Source: JAAZPG01 sp012797375
Lineage (GTDB): Bacteria > Acidobacteriota > Aminicenantia > Aminicenantales > UBA4085
Assembly: GCA_937868205.1 (NCBI GenBank)
Contig: CALMMC010000010.1
Coordinates: forward strand, 1-8,519
Reading direction: 5' to 3'
Length of the DNA stretch: 8,519 nt
The notes beneath the pieces are model-generated. The model ran no database searches and was not told where the DNA came from. It saw only the letters and a list, made by a program, of their open reading frames with translations. Positions 1 through 5,156 of this stretch are shown here, one piece after another; position 1 is the first letter of the stretch; every line of letters begins with the position of its first letter. Made by a program: the position numbers and the translations under genes.

Positions 1-188
1 TGTTGATGGACTTTGTGTGAGTATGGTTGAAGGTGTTGGATGAGTGGTGGATGACATGAGTGAGTATGGTGTTATGGGTTTAGGAAGATGGGGCGTCACG
101 GAGTGTGGTAGTGTCATGAGGGAACGATAGGGATGGTCTTGGTGGATGGAGTAATGGGAGCTGTGTTGTCTGTGTTTTTTTTTTTTTT
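1..188. other. Non-genomic read-tail noise plus poly-T
   Basis: These bases are rich in G and T and very poor in C, unlike the C+G-rich sequence from 259 onward, and they end in an uninterrupted run of 14 T (175-188) touching the sequencing adapter. Read on the minus strand the order is insert, adapter, poly-A, then C/A-rich noise, which is the usual look of an Illumina read that has run past the end of its template. I see no gene, RNA or promoter here. It should be trimmed. An alternative, real low-complexity DNA joined by chance, is much less likely because of the adapter junction. Confidence 0.88.
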
Positions 189-258
189 AATGATACGGCA
201 TCCACCGAGATCTACACAGAGTAGATCGTCGGCAGCGTCAGATGTGTATAAGAGACAG
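189..258 (+). other. Illumina Nextera P5/i5 adapter with Tn5 mosaic end
   Basis: The segment reads in order: P5 flow-cell sequence (189-217, two mismatches at 200-201), an 8-base index AGAGTAGA (218-225, which I recall as i5 index 504), the Nextera linker TCGTCGGCAGCGTC (226-239) and the 19-base Tn5 mosaic end AGATGTGTATAAGAGACAG (240-258). It is synthetic library DNA, not a transposon of the organism. Translations across it give the well-known contaminant peptides SYTHLTLPT and RSSAASDVYKRQ. Genomic sequence resumes at 259. Confidence 0.98.
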
Positions 259-577
259 GCACATAGAACACGAGAAAATAGAGACCGAAAATCGCCGCTC
301 CCCACCAGGTCCAAGCACAACAGACGAGGCCGAGGCCGAGAATGAAGCTTCCGACATAAAGCGGATTTCGGGTGAACCGGTAAGGTCCCGTGACCGCCAG
401 GGCCTTGTCTTTCCGGATGTGCCCCGCCGCCCAGCCGCGGACGGCCAACCCGGCCAAGCCGATCGCCGCCCCGGCGGCGATCGAGGCCGCTGTCGGCCGG
501 GCCAGGACGAGGACGGCGACGAACGCGAACAAGGCCGCCCGGACCCGCCATCGATAAAGGATTTCCCGGAGCGTCAT
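259..577 (-). CDS. Isoprenylcysteine methyltransferase-like membrane protein, 3' truncated
   Basis: The N-terminal 106 residues of a small integral membrane protein survive. Hydrophobic segments lie at about residues 13-30, 31-50 and 76-105, and the motif GPYRFTRNPLYVG (about 64-76) is the signature of the ICMT/PEMT-like methyltransferase family, which uses S-adenosylmethionine to methylate lipid or prenyl substrates at the membrane. The substrate here is unknown. The ATG at 577 lies one base past the stop of the upstream heptosyltransferase gene, so it is the fourth cistron of the heptose operon; no clear ribosome binding site is seen, suggesting translational coupling. The genomic reading frame ends at 259; residues after that (PVSYTHLTLPT...) come from adapter and are not real. 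The C-terminal SAM-binding part is missing. Confidence 0.8.
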
Positions 578-578
578 G

Positions 579-1565
579 TCATTCGGAGGAGGCCAGGGCT
601 TCCCGGACCGCCTCGAGGACCTCGTCGACGGCGACCGCTTTCAGGCACTTGGGATCAGGACACGCCCGGCGATAGCAGCGCCCGCAGGGGAGCTCATGGT
701 AGACAACCCGGTCCCGCGGAGTGAACGGGCCGTTGCGGCGGGGATTGGTCGGACCGAAAACGGCGACCGCCGGAAGCCCGATCGCGGCCGCGGCTTGGAG
801 GGCGAACGTGTCTCCCGATACGATCAAGGCCGAGATTTTCAACAAGCCGAACGTTTCCCGGACGGAGAAAAAGGGAAGAACAGGGACGCCGGACGCCCGG
901 CCGACGTCTTCGGCCGTCCGTCGTTCCTCCTCCGTGCCCCAGAGAAGCGCCGGGAACAGCCCGGCCCGGTCCAGCCGCCGGAGCGTTTCCGTCCAGCGCT
1001 CGGGGAACCATCGCTTGGTCGGCCAGGCGGCCCCGACGTTGAAAATCACCGGGCGGAGGCCGGGATTCCATCCCAAGGCGGAAAGCCGTTCATGGGCGGC
1101 CTGAACGAGCGCCGCGGGCACGGACAGGGGAAAGCGGACGAGCGTTTCCTTGTATCCGAGAAGCTCCAGCATCCGCAGGTTTTTCAGGATGACGTGGTCG
1201 TCCTCTGAAAGAGGCGGGGCCGTCTCCGTGTAAAACCACCGGGCGGCCGGCTCGCGAAGATTGCCGGCTGAAAATCCCAGCCGGCGACGGGATCTCGACC
1301 TCCAGCCGATCCAGGCTGACTTGAGGAGGCCCTGGAAATCCAGGGCGATTCGGTCCCGGCGGCGGAGTTTCTCCGTCCAGCCGGGCTCTCCGACGGCGAT
1401 GATCTCGTCCAGCCCCTCGACGAGATCGAGGATTTCCCGTCCCTTCGGCTCAACCACCCAGGAAATCCGGGCTTCGGGCTCGCGGCGGCGGAGGGCGGCG
1501 AAAGCGGGGAGGGCGTGGACGATGTCCCCGAGAGAGCTCAACCGGATGATCAGGTATTCGTTCAT
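579..1565 (-). CDS. GT9 family glycosyltransferase, probable LPS heptosyltransferase
   Basis: A 328-residue protein of the WaaC/WaaF type (GT9, GT-B fold), expected to transfer heptose from ADP-heptose to lipid A-Kdo or inner core on the cytoplasmic face of the inner membrane. The N-terminal motif RLSSLGDIVHALPA (8-21) holds the Asp at 13 that aligns with the proposed catalytic base of WaaC. The second domain has VGAAWPTKRW (167-176) and the nucleotide-sugar-site region SGDTFALQAAAA (250-261) followed by VFGPTNP (269-275). Four cysteines (294, 297, 302, 307; CxxC-x4-C-x4-C) near the C terminus are common in this family and may bind metal. The ATG overlaps the hldC stop by four bases (ATGA, 1562-1565), and both hldC and hldA upstream support ADP-heptose as donor. 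Whether it adds the first or a later heptose cannot be told from sequence. Confidence 0.88.
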   Translation of the reverse strand: MNEYLIIRLSSLGDIVHALPAFAALRRREPEARISWVVEPKGREILDLVEGLDEIIAVGEPGWTEKLRRRDRIALDFQGLLKSAWIGWRSRSRRRLGFSAGNLREPAARWFYTETAPPLSEDDHVILKNLRMLELLGYKETLVRFPLSVPAALVQAAHERLSALGWNPGLRPVIFNVGAAWPTKRWFPERWTETLRRLDRAGLFPALLWGTEEERRTAEDVGRASGVPVLPFFSVRETFGLLKISALIVSGDTFALQAAAAIGLPAVAVFGPTNPRRNGPFTPRDRVVYHELPCGRCYRRACPDPKCLKAVAVDEVLEAVREALASSE

Positions 1566-2071
1566 CGGGACGGACGAGGCCTCCGGCCGTCTTTCGGAAA
1601 ATTGAGAATCCGGGAGATGATGTCCGACGTCGAGCGGATTTTCGGCCCGCCGGCGATGGCGACTTTTCCGCCGTAGGAACGGACGATTTCCCGTTCGGGA
1701 ACGGTCTCTTTCGTGTAATCCGAACCCTTGACGTGGACGTCGGGCCGGAGGGCGCGGAGAATCCGCCCGACATCGGGATCGTCGAAGATGACGACGTAAT
1801 CGACGCCCTCGACGGCGGCGATGATTTCGGCTCGTTCCCTTTGGGGAAGAATCGGCCGGCCGGGCCCCTTCAGCCCGGCCAGGGAGGCGTCGCTGTTGAG
1901 GGCCACGACCAGCAGATCGCCTTTCCTCCGGGCTTCCCGAAGGTAGCGGATATGTCCGGCGTGGATCAGGTCGAAGCCGCCGTTGGCCAGGACGACACGC
2001 AATCCGCGGGCGCGCGCTTCATCTGCGATGCGGCGCAGGGCGGAGAGGGAAAGGATCTTGGCCGTTTTCAA
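1562..2071 (-). CDS. hldC: D-glycero-beta-D-manno-heptose 1-phosphate adenylyltransferase (HldC/RfaE2)
   Basis: A 169-residue stand-alone nucleotidyltransferase, equivalent to the C-terminal domain of bifunctional HldE. It transfers AMP from ATP to heptose 1-phosphate to give ADP-D-glycero-heptose in the cytosol. The cytidylyltransferase-like signature NGGFDLIHAGH (30-40) carries the HxGH ATP-binding histidines (37, 40); the usual Cys of NGCFD is Gly here. KGSDYTKETVPE (115-126) and RSTSDIISRI (146-155) are the later family motifs. The start is TTG at 2071, overlapping the hldA stop as TTGA; no nearby in-frame ATG would keep the N-terminal KILSL segment typical of the family. The rare start and overlap suggest translation by coupling from hldA. 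Its stop overlaps the next start by four bases. Confidence 0.93.
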   Translation of the reverse strand: MKTAKILSLSALRRIADEARARGLRVVLANGGFDLIHAGHIRYLREARRKGDLLVVALNSDASLAGLKGPGRPILPQRERAEIIAAVEGVDYVVIFDDPDVGRILRALRPDVHVKGSDYTKETVPEREIVRSYGGKVAIAGGPKIRSTSDIISRILNFPKDGRRPRPSR

Positions 2072-3075
2072 TTCCCGACGAGGACCGCCTGCTTGAGTTC
2101 CGGAGACGAGACGACGGCCGTCCCCTTTTTCATCACGACCAGCCCGCCGGCGAAATTGGCCAGGCGGGCGGCTTCGCGGAACGTTCCTCCGGCGGCCAGA
2201 ACGGCCGTAAAGACGGCGATGACCGTGTCGCCCGCGCCGGTGACGTCGACGATGTCGGTCGATCCGAAGACCGGCAATAAATAGGGCGGCTTGCCGCGTT
2301 CAAAAAGAGCCATACCCTGGGAGCCGCGGGTGATCAGCAGGGCGGGGGACTGAAGCTTGCGCTGAAGCGCCCGCCCGGCCGCGATCAGGACCGCCGTCCC
2401 GCCCTCGAAGGCCGTTTTCATCTGGATTTCGACCTCGGGCTCGTTGGGTGTGGCGATGGTGCATCCCTTGAACCGGACCAAGCGGAAACGGGAATCAACG
2501 GCGACCGGACGGCCGGCGGCCCGGAAAGCATCCCGGGCGGTTTCGTAAACGCCCTCGGTGACCGTTCGGGAATGGTAGTCCGAGACAAGAAGGGCGTCGC
2601 AGGAACCGGCCGCTTTTTTCAGAAGAGATCCCATTTTATTGTGGAGCGGCTTGATCCCCGGAACTTCGCCCTCCCGGTCGATCCGCAGAATCTGCTGCTT
2701 TTTCGTGTTTTCCTCCCCGGCCAGGATCCTGGTTTTGAGGGGGGTGGCGAACTCCTGTTCGGCGAGGATCGATCCGTCGGCGATTCCGGCCCGCCGGAGG
2801 AGGCGGCGGACGTCCCGGCCCGTCTCGTCCCGGCCGACGACGCCCACGGCCTCGACCTCGACGCCGAGAGCGGCAAGATTGTATGCGGCGTTGCCGGCCC
2901 CGCCGAGCGCGTACTCCCGATTCCGGTAGGAAATGACCATAACGGGGGCTTCGCGGGAAATCCGGCGGGTGAAACCGTATAGATATTCGTCCAGGATGAA
3001 ATCCCCCCAGACGGCGATCCGAAGCAGAGGAAAACGATCGACGAGGGAGATCAACCGGGCGGCGTCTTCTTTCAT
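2068..3075 (-). CDS. hldA: D-glycero-beta-D-manno-heptose-7-phosphate kinase (HldA/RfaE1)
   Basis: A 335-residue PfkB/ribokinase-family kinase, equivalent to the N-terminal domain of HldE, that phosphorylates heptose 7-phosphate at C1 using ATP. Visible motifs: GDFILDEYLYG (24-34) with RISREAP (38-44), the glycine-rich GGAGNAA (58-64), and the PfkB signature DVTGAGDT (277-284) with catalytic Asp283. I chose ATG at 3075: it gives an N terminus like that of HldE, and a promoter at 3094-3123 places transcription start at about 3087. The longer frame would begin with a TTG at 3123 that is itself part of the -35 box. It is the first gene of the heptose operon and overlaps hldC by four bases. Isomerase (gmhA) and phosphatase (gmhB) genes are not in the window. 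Confidence 0.93.
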   Translation of the reverse strand: MKEDAARLISLVDRFPLLRIAVWGDFILDEYLYGFTRRISREAPVMVISYRNREYALGGAGNAAYNLAALGVEVEAVGVVGRDETGRDVRRLLRRAGIADGSILAEQEFATPLKTRILAGEENTKKQQILRIDREGEVPGIKPLHNKMGSLLKKAAGSCDALLVSDYHSRTVTEGVYETARDAFRAAGRPVAVDSRFRLVRFKGCTIATPNEPEVEIQMKTAFEGGTAVLIAAGRALQRKLQSPALLITRGSQGMALFERGKPPYLLPVFGSTDIVDVTGAGDTVIAVFTAVLAAGGTFREAARLANFAGGLVVMKKGTAVVSSPELKQAVLVGN

Positions 3076-3093
3076 CGTGGACCTGCGACGTGC

Positions 3094-3123
3094 ATTATGA
3101 TTCAAAAGCGGGCCGGAGGTCAA
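3094..3123 (-). promoter_or_regulatory. Predicted sigma70-type promoter of the hldA operon
   Basis: On the minus strand TTGACC (3118-3123) is followed after 18 bases by CATAAT (3094-3099); each hexamer has one mismatch to consensus. Transcription would start near 3087, leaving a leader of about 12 bases before the hldA ATG. The -35 box lies just beyond the 3' hairpin of the upstream gene, so termination and re-initiation are packed within about 80 bases. The same TTGACC exists in the second repeat copy (4064-4069), but no -10 follows it there. Confidence 0.6.
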
Positions 3124-3130
3124 CGAAACG

Positions 3131-3174
3131 GAGGAAGAAGACCGACCCCGGGGAAATGGACGGCCCTCTTCCTC
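3131..3174 (-). terminator. 3' hairpin after secreted-protein gene, copy A
   Basis: Two 14-base arms (3131-3144 and 3161-3174) enclose a 16-base loop, 51 bases past the stop of the copy A gene. On the minus-strand transcript all 14 positions pair, two as G-U wobbles; on the plus strand the same two are A-C mismatches. That asymmetry argues for an RNA structure made from the minus strand. There is no clean U-tract after it, only pyrimidine-rich sequence, so it may be a weak terminator or a 3' stability element. Confidence 0.6.
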
Positions 3175-3224
3175 AATCCGGCTCTATCCGGTTCAGAGCG
3201 GCCGATCCGGCCGCGGAGTGTTGA

Positions 3225-3761
3225 TCAATCCACCCACTTCGGCATGGGAACCAGCTTTCCCGTCATCGTTAACCAGCCGTAAAGACGCCGCCCGTTGATG
3301 TCGCGCCCGGCATAGATTTCCCCTCCGGCGACGAAGGTATTGCTGAGCGGAGAGGCCACGATCCGGGGCGTGACATAGGTTGAAAAATTATCGCCTTTTT
3401 CCGTGGGCAGCGACATATTGATGTCGGGAAAGAAATTTTCGCTCTGAGAACTGGAACTCTCGCTAAACTCCATCACGCATTCCCACCTTCCCCCCTCGGT
3501 TTTCGACCAGACTTCCCAGTCATACAAGGAACCGCGCGGCGATTCGCCCGGGCCGGCGTAGTGGAGATAAACATAGATATAGAACTGGAATTTATATGAT
3601 GAGAAGAATCCCGTGTACGGATTCACGCGGCAGGTATCCGCCTTGACGAGGACCTTAAACCATTTGGCGTGCAGAGACTGGGCCGAGGCGGTCGACAGGG
3701 CGGCAAGAAAGAAGATCGCCAGGACGGCCAAGCGGACCCACGGGTGTCTTGAGCGTTTCAT
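3225..3761 (-). CDS. Small secreted protein of unknown family, copy A
   Basis: A 178-residue protein I cannot assign to a family. The N terminus is a clear Sec signal peptide: basic MKRSRHPWVR, a hydrophobic core at about 11-23, and an ASA-Q signal peptidase I site after residue 27, giving a mature protein of about 151 residues. The mature part is rich in aromatic and beta-forming residues (for example YKFQFYIYVYL at 56-66), suggesting a beta-sandwich or barrel-like domain outside the cytoplasm. Blocks fully shared with copy B include KWFKVLVKADTCRVNP (33-48, with one conserved Cys at 44), SENFFPD (107-113), TYVTPRIVASPLSN (128-141) and LYGWLTMTG (160-168). A GGGAG ribosome binding site lies about 6-10 bases before the ATG. 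It has its own strong promoter and 3' hairpin, so it is probably monocistronic. Confidence 0.85.
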   Translation of the reverse strand: MKRSRHPWVRLAVLAIFFLAALSTASAQSLHAKWFKVLVKADTCRVNPYTGFFSSYKFQFYIYVYLHYAGPGESPRGSLYDWEVWSKTEGGRWECVMEFSESSSSQSENFFPDINMSLPTEKGDNFSTYVTPRIVASPLSNTFVAGGEIYAGRDINGRRLYGWLTMTGKLVPMPKWVD

Positions 3762-3789
3762 GAAATTCTCCCTCTCGCAAAATAAAATG

Positions 3790-3803
3790 CGGCCTTGCGG
3801 CCG
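3790..3803 (-). promoter_or_regulatory. 5'-terminal mRNA hairpin with GNRA loop, copy A
   Basis: On the minus-strand RNA this is CGGCC-GCAA-GGCCG: a five-pair GC stem closed by a GCAA (GNRA-type) tetraloop. The predicted transcription start at 3804-3806 puts it within about three bases of the 5' end. Stem-loops at the 5' end of other bacterial messages are known to slow decay by shielding the end; such a role here is inference. The copy B equivalent keeps the stem except for the pair closing the loop. Confidence 0.55.
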
Positions 3804-3812
3804 TAAAACCGC

Positions 3813-3841
3813 ATTATAGTCCCATCCTTTTTCAATGACAA
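3813..3841 (-). promoter_or_regulatory. Near-consensus sigma70 promoter, copy A
   Basis: On the minus strand TTGTCA (3836-3841), a 17-base spacer, and a perfect TATAAT (3813-3818). Transcription is predicted to start at 3804-3806, giving a leader of about 43-45 bases to the ATG at 3761. Copy B has the same hexamers and spacing although the spacer sequence differs at three positions, so the elements themselves are conserved. Confidence 0.85.
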
Positions 3842-3853
3842 TGAATTATTTCA
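3842..3853. promoter_or_regulatory. Inverted repeat abutting the -35 box, copy A
   Basis: TGAA-N4-TTCA directly touches the upstream edge of the -35 hexamer and is identical in copy B (4794-4805). The position suits a regulator-binding half-site pair, and the surrounding sequence from about 3826 to 3900 differs from copy B at only two bases. No regulator can be named from sequence; it could also simply be part of an AT-rich UP element. Confidence 0.35.
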
Positions 3854-3901
3854 GGTTTTATAAGCGATTTTTGCGATTCGCACTCTTTGGGAAAACGCCG
3901 G

Positions 3902-4063
3902 GGACGTTCCCTTCGGATATGAGAAAGTCATTCCCGCGGTCCGCCTCAGGCCGTCACCGGCCTTCGGGTGATTCGGAATTCAAGCCCGATTTGAATAGCC
4001 TGGAGTCCGATTGGGCAGCTCGGGAGGCGCGGCGGTAAAAGACAAACCGAAGAAGCGGCTGGC
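3902..4063. other. Spacer between duplicated units, no gene seen
   Basis: About 160 bases of sequence not shared with the repeat units. It holds a short inverted repeat GGGA-CGT-TCCC at its left edge and overlapping short GC hairpins near 3946-3972 (AGGCC/GGCCT and TCACC/GGTGA), none long enough to call. Open frames across it lack ribosome binding sites and recognisable protein content. Together with the flanking promoter and hairpin it makes a 412-base stretch (3762-4173) without a gene. Confidence 0.6.
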
Positions 4064-4076
4064 GGTCAACGAAACG

Positions 4077-4117
4077 GAGGAAGAAGACCGGCCGGGAAAT
4101 GGACGGTCTTCTTCCTC
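4077..4117 (-). terminator. 3' hairpin after secreted-protein gene, copy B
   Basis: A perfect 14-base inverted repeat (4077-4090 and 4104-4117) with a 13-base loop, starting 57 bases past the stop of the copy B gene. It is the counterpart of the hairpin at 3131-3174. The descending arm and the sequence after it (CGTTTCGTTG on the minus strand) are pyrimidine-rich but lack a run of U. Terminator or mRNA 3' stabiliser are both possible. Confidence 0.7.
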
Positions 4118-4173
4118 GATCGGGACCCCGCCTGTTCAGAAAGGCGGATCCGGCCGAAAATTTACTGAACTTT

Positions 4174-4713
4174 TCAGCCCACGGCCCACTTCGGCCTAGG
4201 CACCATCTGTCCCGTCATCGTCAACCAGCCGTAAAGATGCTGCCCGTTGATGTCGTTCCCAAAATAGATTTCTCCGCCGGCGGTGAAGGAGTTGCTGAGT
4301 GGAGAGGCCACGATTCGGGGCGTGACATAGGTCCTTAATGTATCGCCTTTTTCCGTGGCCAGCCTCAAATTCATGTCGGGAAAGAAATTTTCGCTGTAAA
4401 GAGAGGAAGTCCCGCGGAACAGATGCGCTCGCCCCCACCTTCCATCCGGGGTTTTCGACCAAACCTCGAAGGAATAGAGCGCGCCGCGCGGCGCATCGTC
4501 CGGCGCGACATACTCGAGATGAACATAGACATAGAACTGGAATTTATTCAATGAAAATTTTCCTGTGACGGGATTCACACGGCAGGTATCCGCCTTGACC
4601 AGGACCTTGAACCATTTGTCGTGGAGGGACTGGGCCGAGGCGGTCGACAGGGCGGCGAGAACGAACATCGCCAGGACGGCCAAACGGACCCACGGGCGCC
4701 TTGAGTGTTTCAT
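4174..4713 (-). CDS. Small secreted protein of unknown family, copy B
   Basis: A 179-residue paralogue of the protein encoded at 3225-3761; the two align without gaps and I count 128 identical residues in 178. The signal peptide is almost unchanged (MKHSRRPWVR, hydrophobic core, ASA-Q site after residue 27). Differences cluster in residues 59-106, where about half the positions change, while 21-50 and 128-142 are nearly invariant; this suggests a fixed core and one variable surface. Cys44 is kept, but the second Cys of copy A (residue 95) is Arg here. The ATG at 4713 follows AAGGGAGAA at a good spacing. It is transcribed from its own promoter and followed by its own hairpin. I know of no family to assign it to; an extracytoplasmic role is inferred only from the signal peptide. 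Confidence 0.86.
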   Translation of the reverse strand: MKHSRRPWVRLAVLAMFVLAALSTASAQSLHDKWFKVLVKADTCRVNPVTGKFSLNKFQFYVYVHLEYVAPDDAPRGALYSFEVWSKTPDGRWGRAHLFRGTSSLYSENFFPDMNLRLATEKGDTLRTYVTPRIVASPLSNSFTAGGEIYFGNDINGQHLYGWLTMTGQMVPRPKWAVG

Positions 4714-4741
4714 GAAATTCTCCCTTTAGCATAATATGATG

Positions 4742-4755
4742 CGGCTTTGCGGCCG
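4742..4755 (-). promoter_or_regulatory. 5'-terminal mRNA hairpin, copy B
   Basis: The minus-strand RNA reads CGGC-CGCAAA-GCCG, a four-pair stem with a six-base loop. Relative to copy A the pair closing the GCAA loop has been lost (C opposite A), so the hairpin is weaker. It sits at the same place, immediately after the predicted transcription start (4756-4758). Confidence 0.45.
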
Positions 4756-4764
4756 TGAAACCGT

Positions 4765-4793
4765 ATTATAGTCCCTGTCTTTTTCAATGACAA
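4765..4793 (-). promoter_or_regulatory. Near-consensus sigma70 promoter, copy B
   Basis: On the minus strand TTGTCA (4788-4793), 17 bases, TATAAT (4765-4770), identical in layout to copy A. The predicted start is 4756-4758, about 44 bases before the ATG. The inverted repeat TGAA-N4-TTCA (4794-4805) touches its upstream side as in copy A. Confidence 0.85.
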
Positions 4794-4805
4794 TGAATTA
4801 TTTCA
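4794..4805. promoter_or_regulatory. Inverted repeat abutting the -35 box, copy B
   Basis: Same 12-base TGAA-N4-TTCA element as at 3842-3853, in the same position against the -35 box. Conservation between copies supports a role, but recent duplication alone would also explain it. Confidence 0.35.
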
Positions 4806-4963
4806 GGTTTTATAAGCGATTTTTACGATTCACACTCTTTGGGAAAACGCCGTGAGCGAGACCGACGGATGAGAAAAATCTCTTTTTTGCGGAACACCGT
4901 TTTCGCTCAAGGAGAAAAATGCCGGAACGCAAAGAGGGATTTTGGCCGGAGCGATCCGAGGGA

Positions 4964-4992
4964 TTGAAAACGGCGTCCGCTCACGGTAGAAT
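4964..4992 (+). promoter_or_regulatory. Predicted promoter of tRNA-Leu (and probably the dap genes)
   Basis: TTGAAA (4964-4969), a 17-base spacer and TAGAAT (4987-4992); each hexamer is one base off consensus. Transcription would start around 4999, only about three bases before the mature tRNA 5' end at 5002. No terminator is seen between the tRNA and the next gene. Confidence 0.65.
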
Positions 4993-5001
4993 CAATTCCT
5001 T

Positions 5002-5087
5002 GCCGGAGTGGCGGAACAGGCAGACGCGCTGGACTCAAAATCCAGTGGGCCTCACAGCCCGTGAAGGTTCGATTCCTTTCTCCGGCA
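5002..5087 (+). tRNA. tRNA-Leu (anticodon CAA)
   Basis: An 86-base class II tRNA. The acceptor stem GCCGGAG (5002-5008) pairs with CTCCGGC (5080-5086), with discriminator A at 5087. The anticodon stem CTGGA/TCCAG encloses the loop CTCAAAA, so the anticodon is CAA, reading UUG. A long variable arm follows (about TGGGCCTCACAGCCCG), and the T arm GAAGG-TTCGATT-CCTTT is regular. The long variable arm and discriminator A both fit leucine. The 3' CCA is not encoded and must be added. It lies 69 bases before the dapA-like start on the same strand. Confidence 0.96.
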
Positions 5088-5144
5088 GAACCGTTTTCCG
5101 TCGTTCCCCCGGGCGGGGCGCCGGGAGATCCGAAAAGAATCACA

Positions 5145-5150
5145 GGGAGG
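5145..5150 (+). promoter_or_regulatory. Ribosome binding site deciding the dapA-like start
   Basis: GGGAGG lies six bases before the ATG at 5157. The open frame continues back through the tRNA to 5061, but that extension is tRNA sequence; this site and the family-typical N terminus fix the start at 5157. Confidence 0.85.
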
Positions 5151-5156
5151 ATTGAC

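Larger units (their letters stand above)
3118..3900 (-). repeat. Tandem duplication unit, copy A
   Basis: Matches copy B at 4064-4852 from the TTGACC element and 3' hairpin, through the whole secreted-protein gene, to a conserved block upstream of its promoter. The start codons lie 952 bases apart. At the upstream end the match stops sharply after GGGAAAACGCCG; at the other end it stops in front of hldA. The 139 bases upstream of the start codon differ from copy B at 13 positions (about 91% identity), while the proteins are only about 72% identical. Between the copies lie about 163 bases with no match. Confidence 0.9.
4064..4852 (-). repeat. Tandem duplication unit, copy B
   Basis: Second copy of the unit at 3118-3900, containing in minus-strand order a conserved upstream block, promoter, 5' hairpin, secreted-protein gene and 3' hairpin. 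Both copies keep the complete layout, so the duplication included regulation and was followed by divergence of the coding part. No transposase, flanking direct repeats or integrase is seen, so simple tandem duplication is the easiest origin. Confidence 0.9.

Noticed and set aside
175..188. Run of 14 T as an intrinsic terminator
   Set aside because: There is no hairpin before it, and it lies outside the adapter, in non-genomic sequence.
212..258. Extension of the methyltransferase-like frame past 259
   Set aside because: These codons are Nextera adapter and give the contaminant peptide SYTHLTLPT; the real protein C terminus is unknown.
240..258. Tn5 mosaic end as evidence of a transposon
   Set aside because: It is joined to the P5/i5 linker in the library-construction order, so it is synthetic; no transposase gene is present.
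576..1208. Plus-strand frame of 210 codons opposite the heptosyltransferase gene
   Set aside because: The minus strand encodes a full GT9 protein with conserved motifs; the plus frame has no recognisable content and no operon logic.
3118..4852. Duplicated units as an insertion sequence or integron cassette array
   Set aside because: No transposase, integrase, terminal inverted repeats, target-site duplication or attC-like site is seen; plain tandem duplication suffices.
4871..4888. GAGA-AAAA-TCTC followed by six T on the plus strand as a terminator
   Set aside because: The stem has only four weak pairs and no plus-strand gene lies upstream to be terminated.
4919..5155. Plus-strand 78-codon frame with AAGGAG four bases before its ATG
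   Set aside because: The frame runs straight through the tRNA gene and yields the typical spurious tRNA-derived peptide (EWRNRQTRWTQNPV). The start lies upstream of the tRNA promoter. The good ribosome-binding-like sequence may be chance or a decayed gene.
5061..5156. 32-residue N-terminal extension of the dapA-like protein
   Set aside because: It would overlap the 3' half of the tRNA; the strong ribosome binding site at 5145-5150 and family length support the start at 5157.
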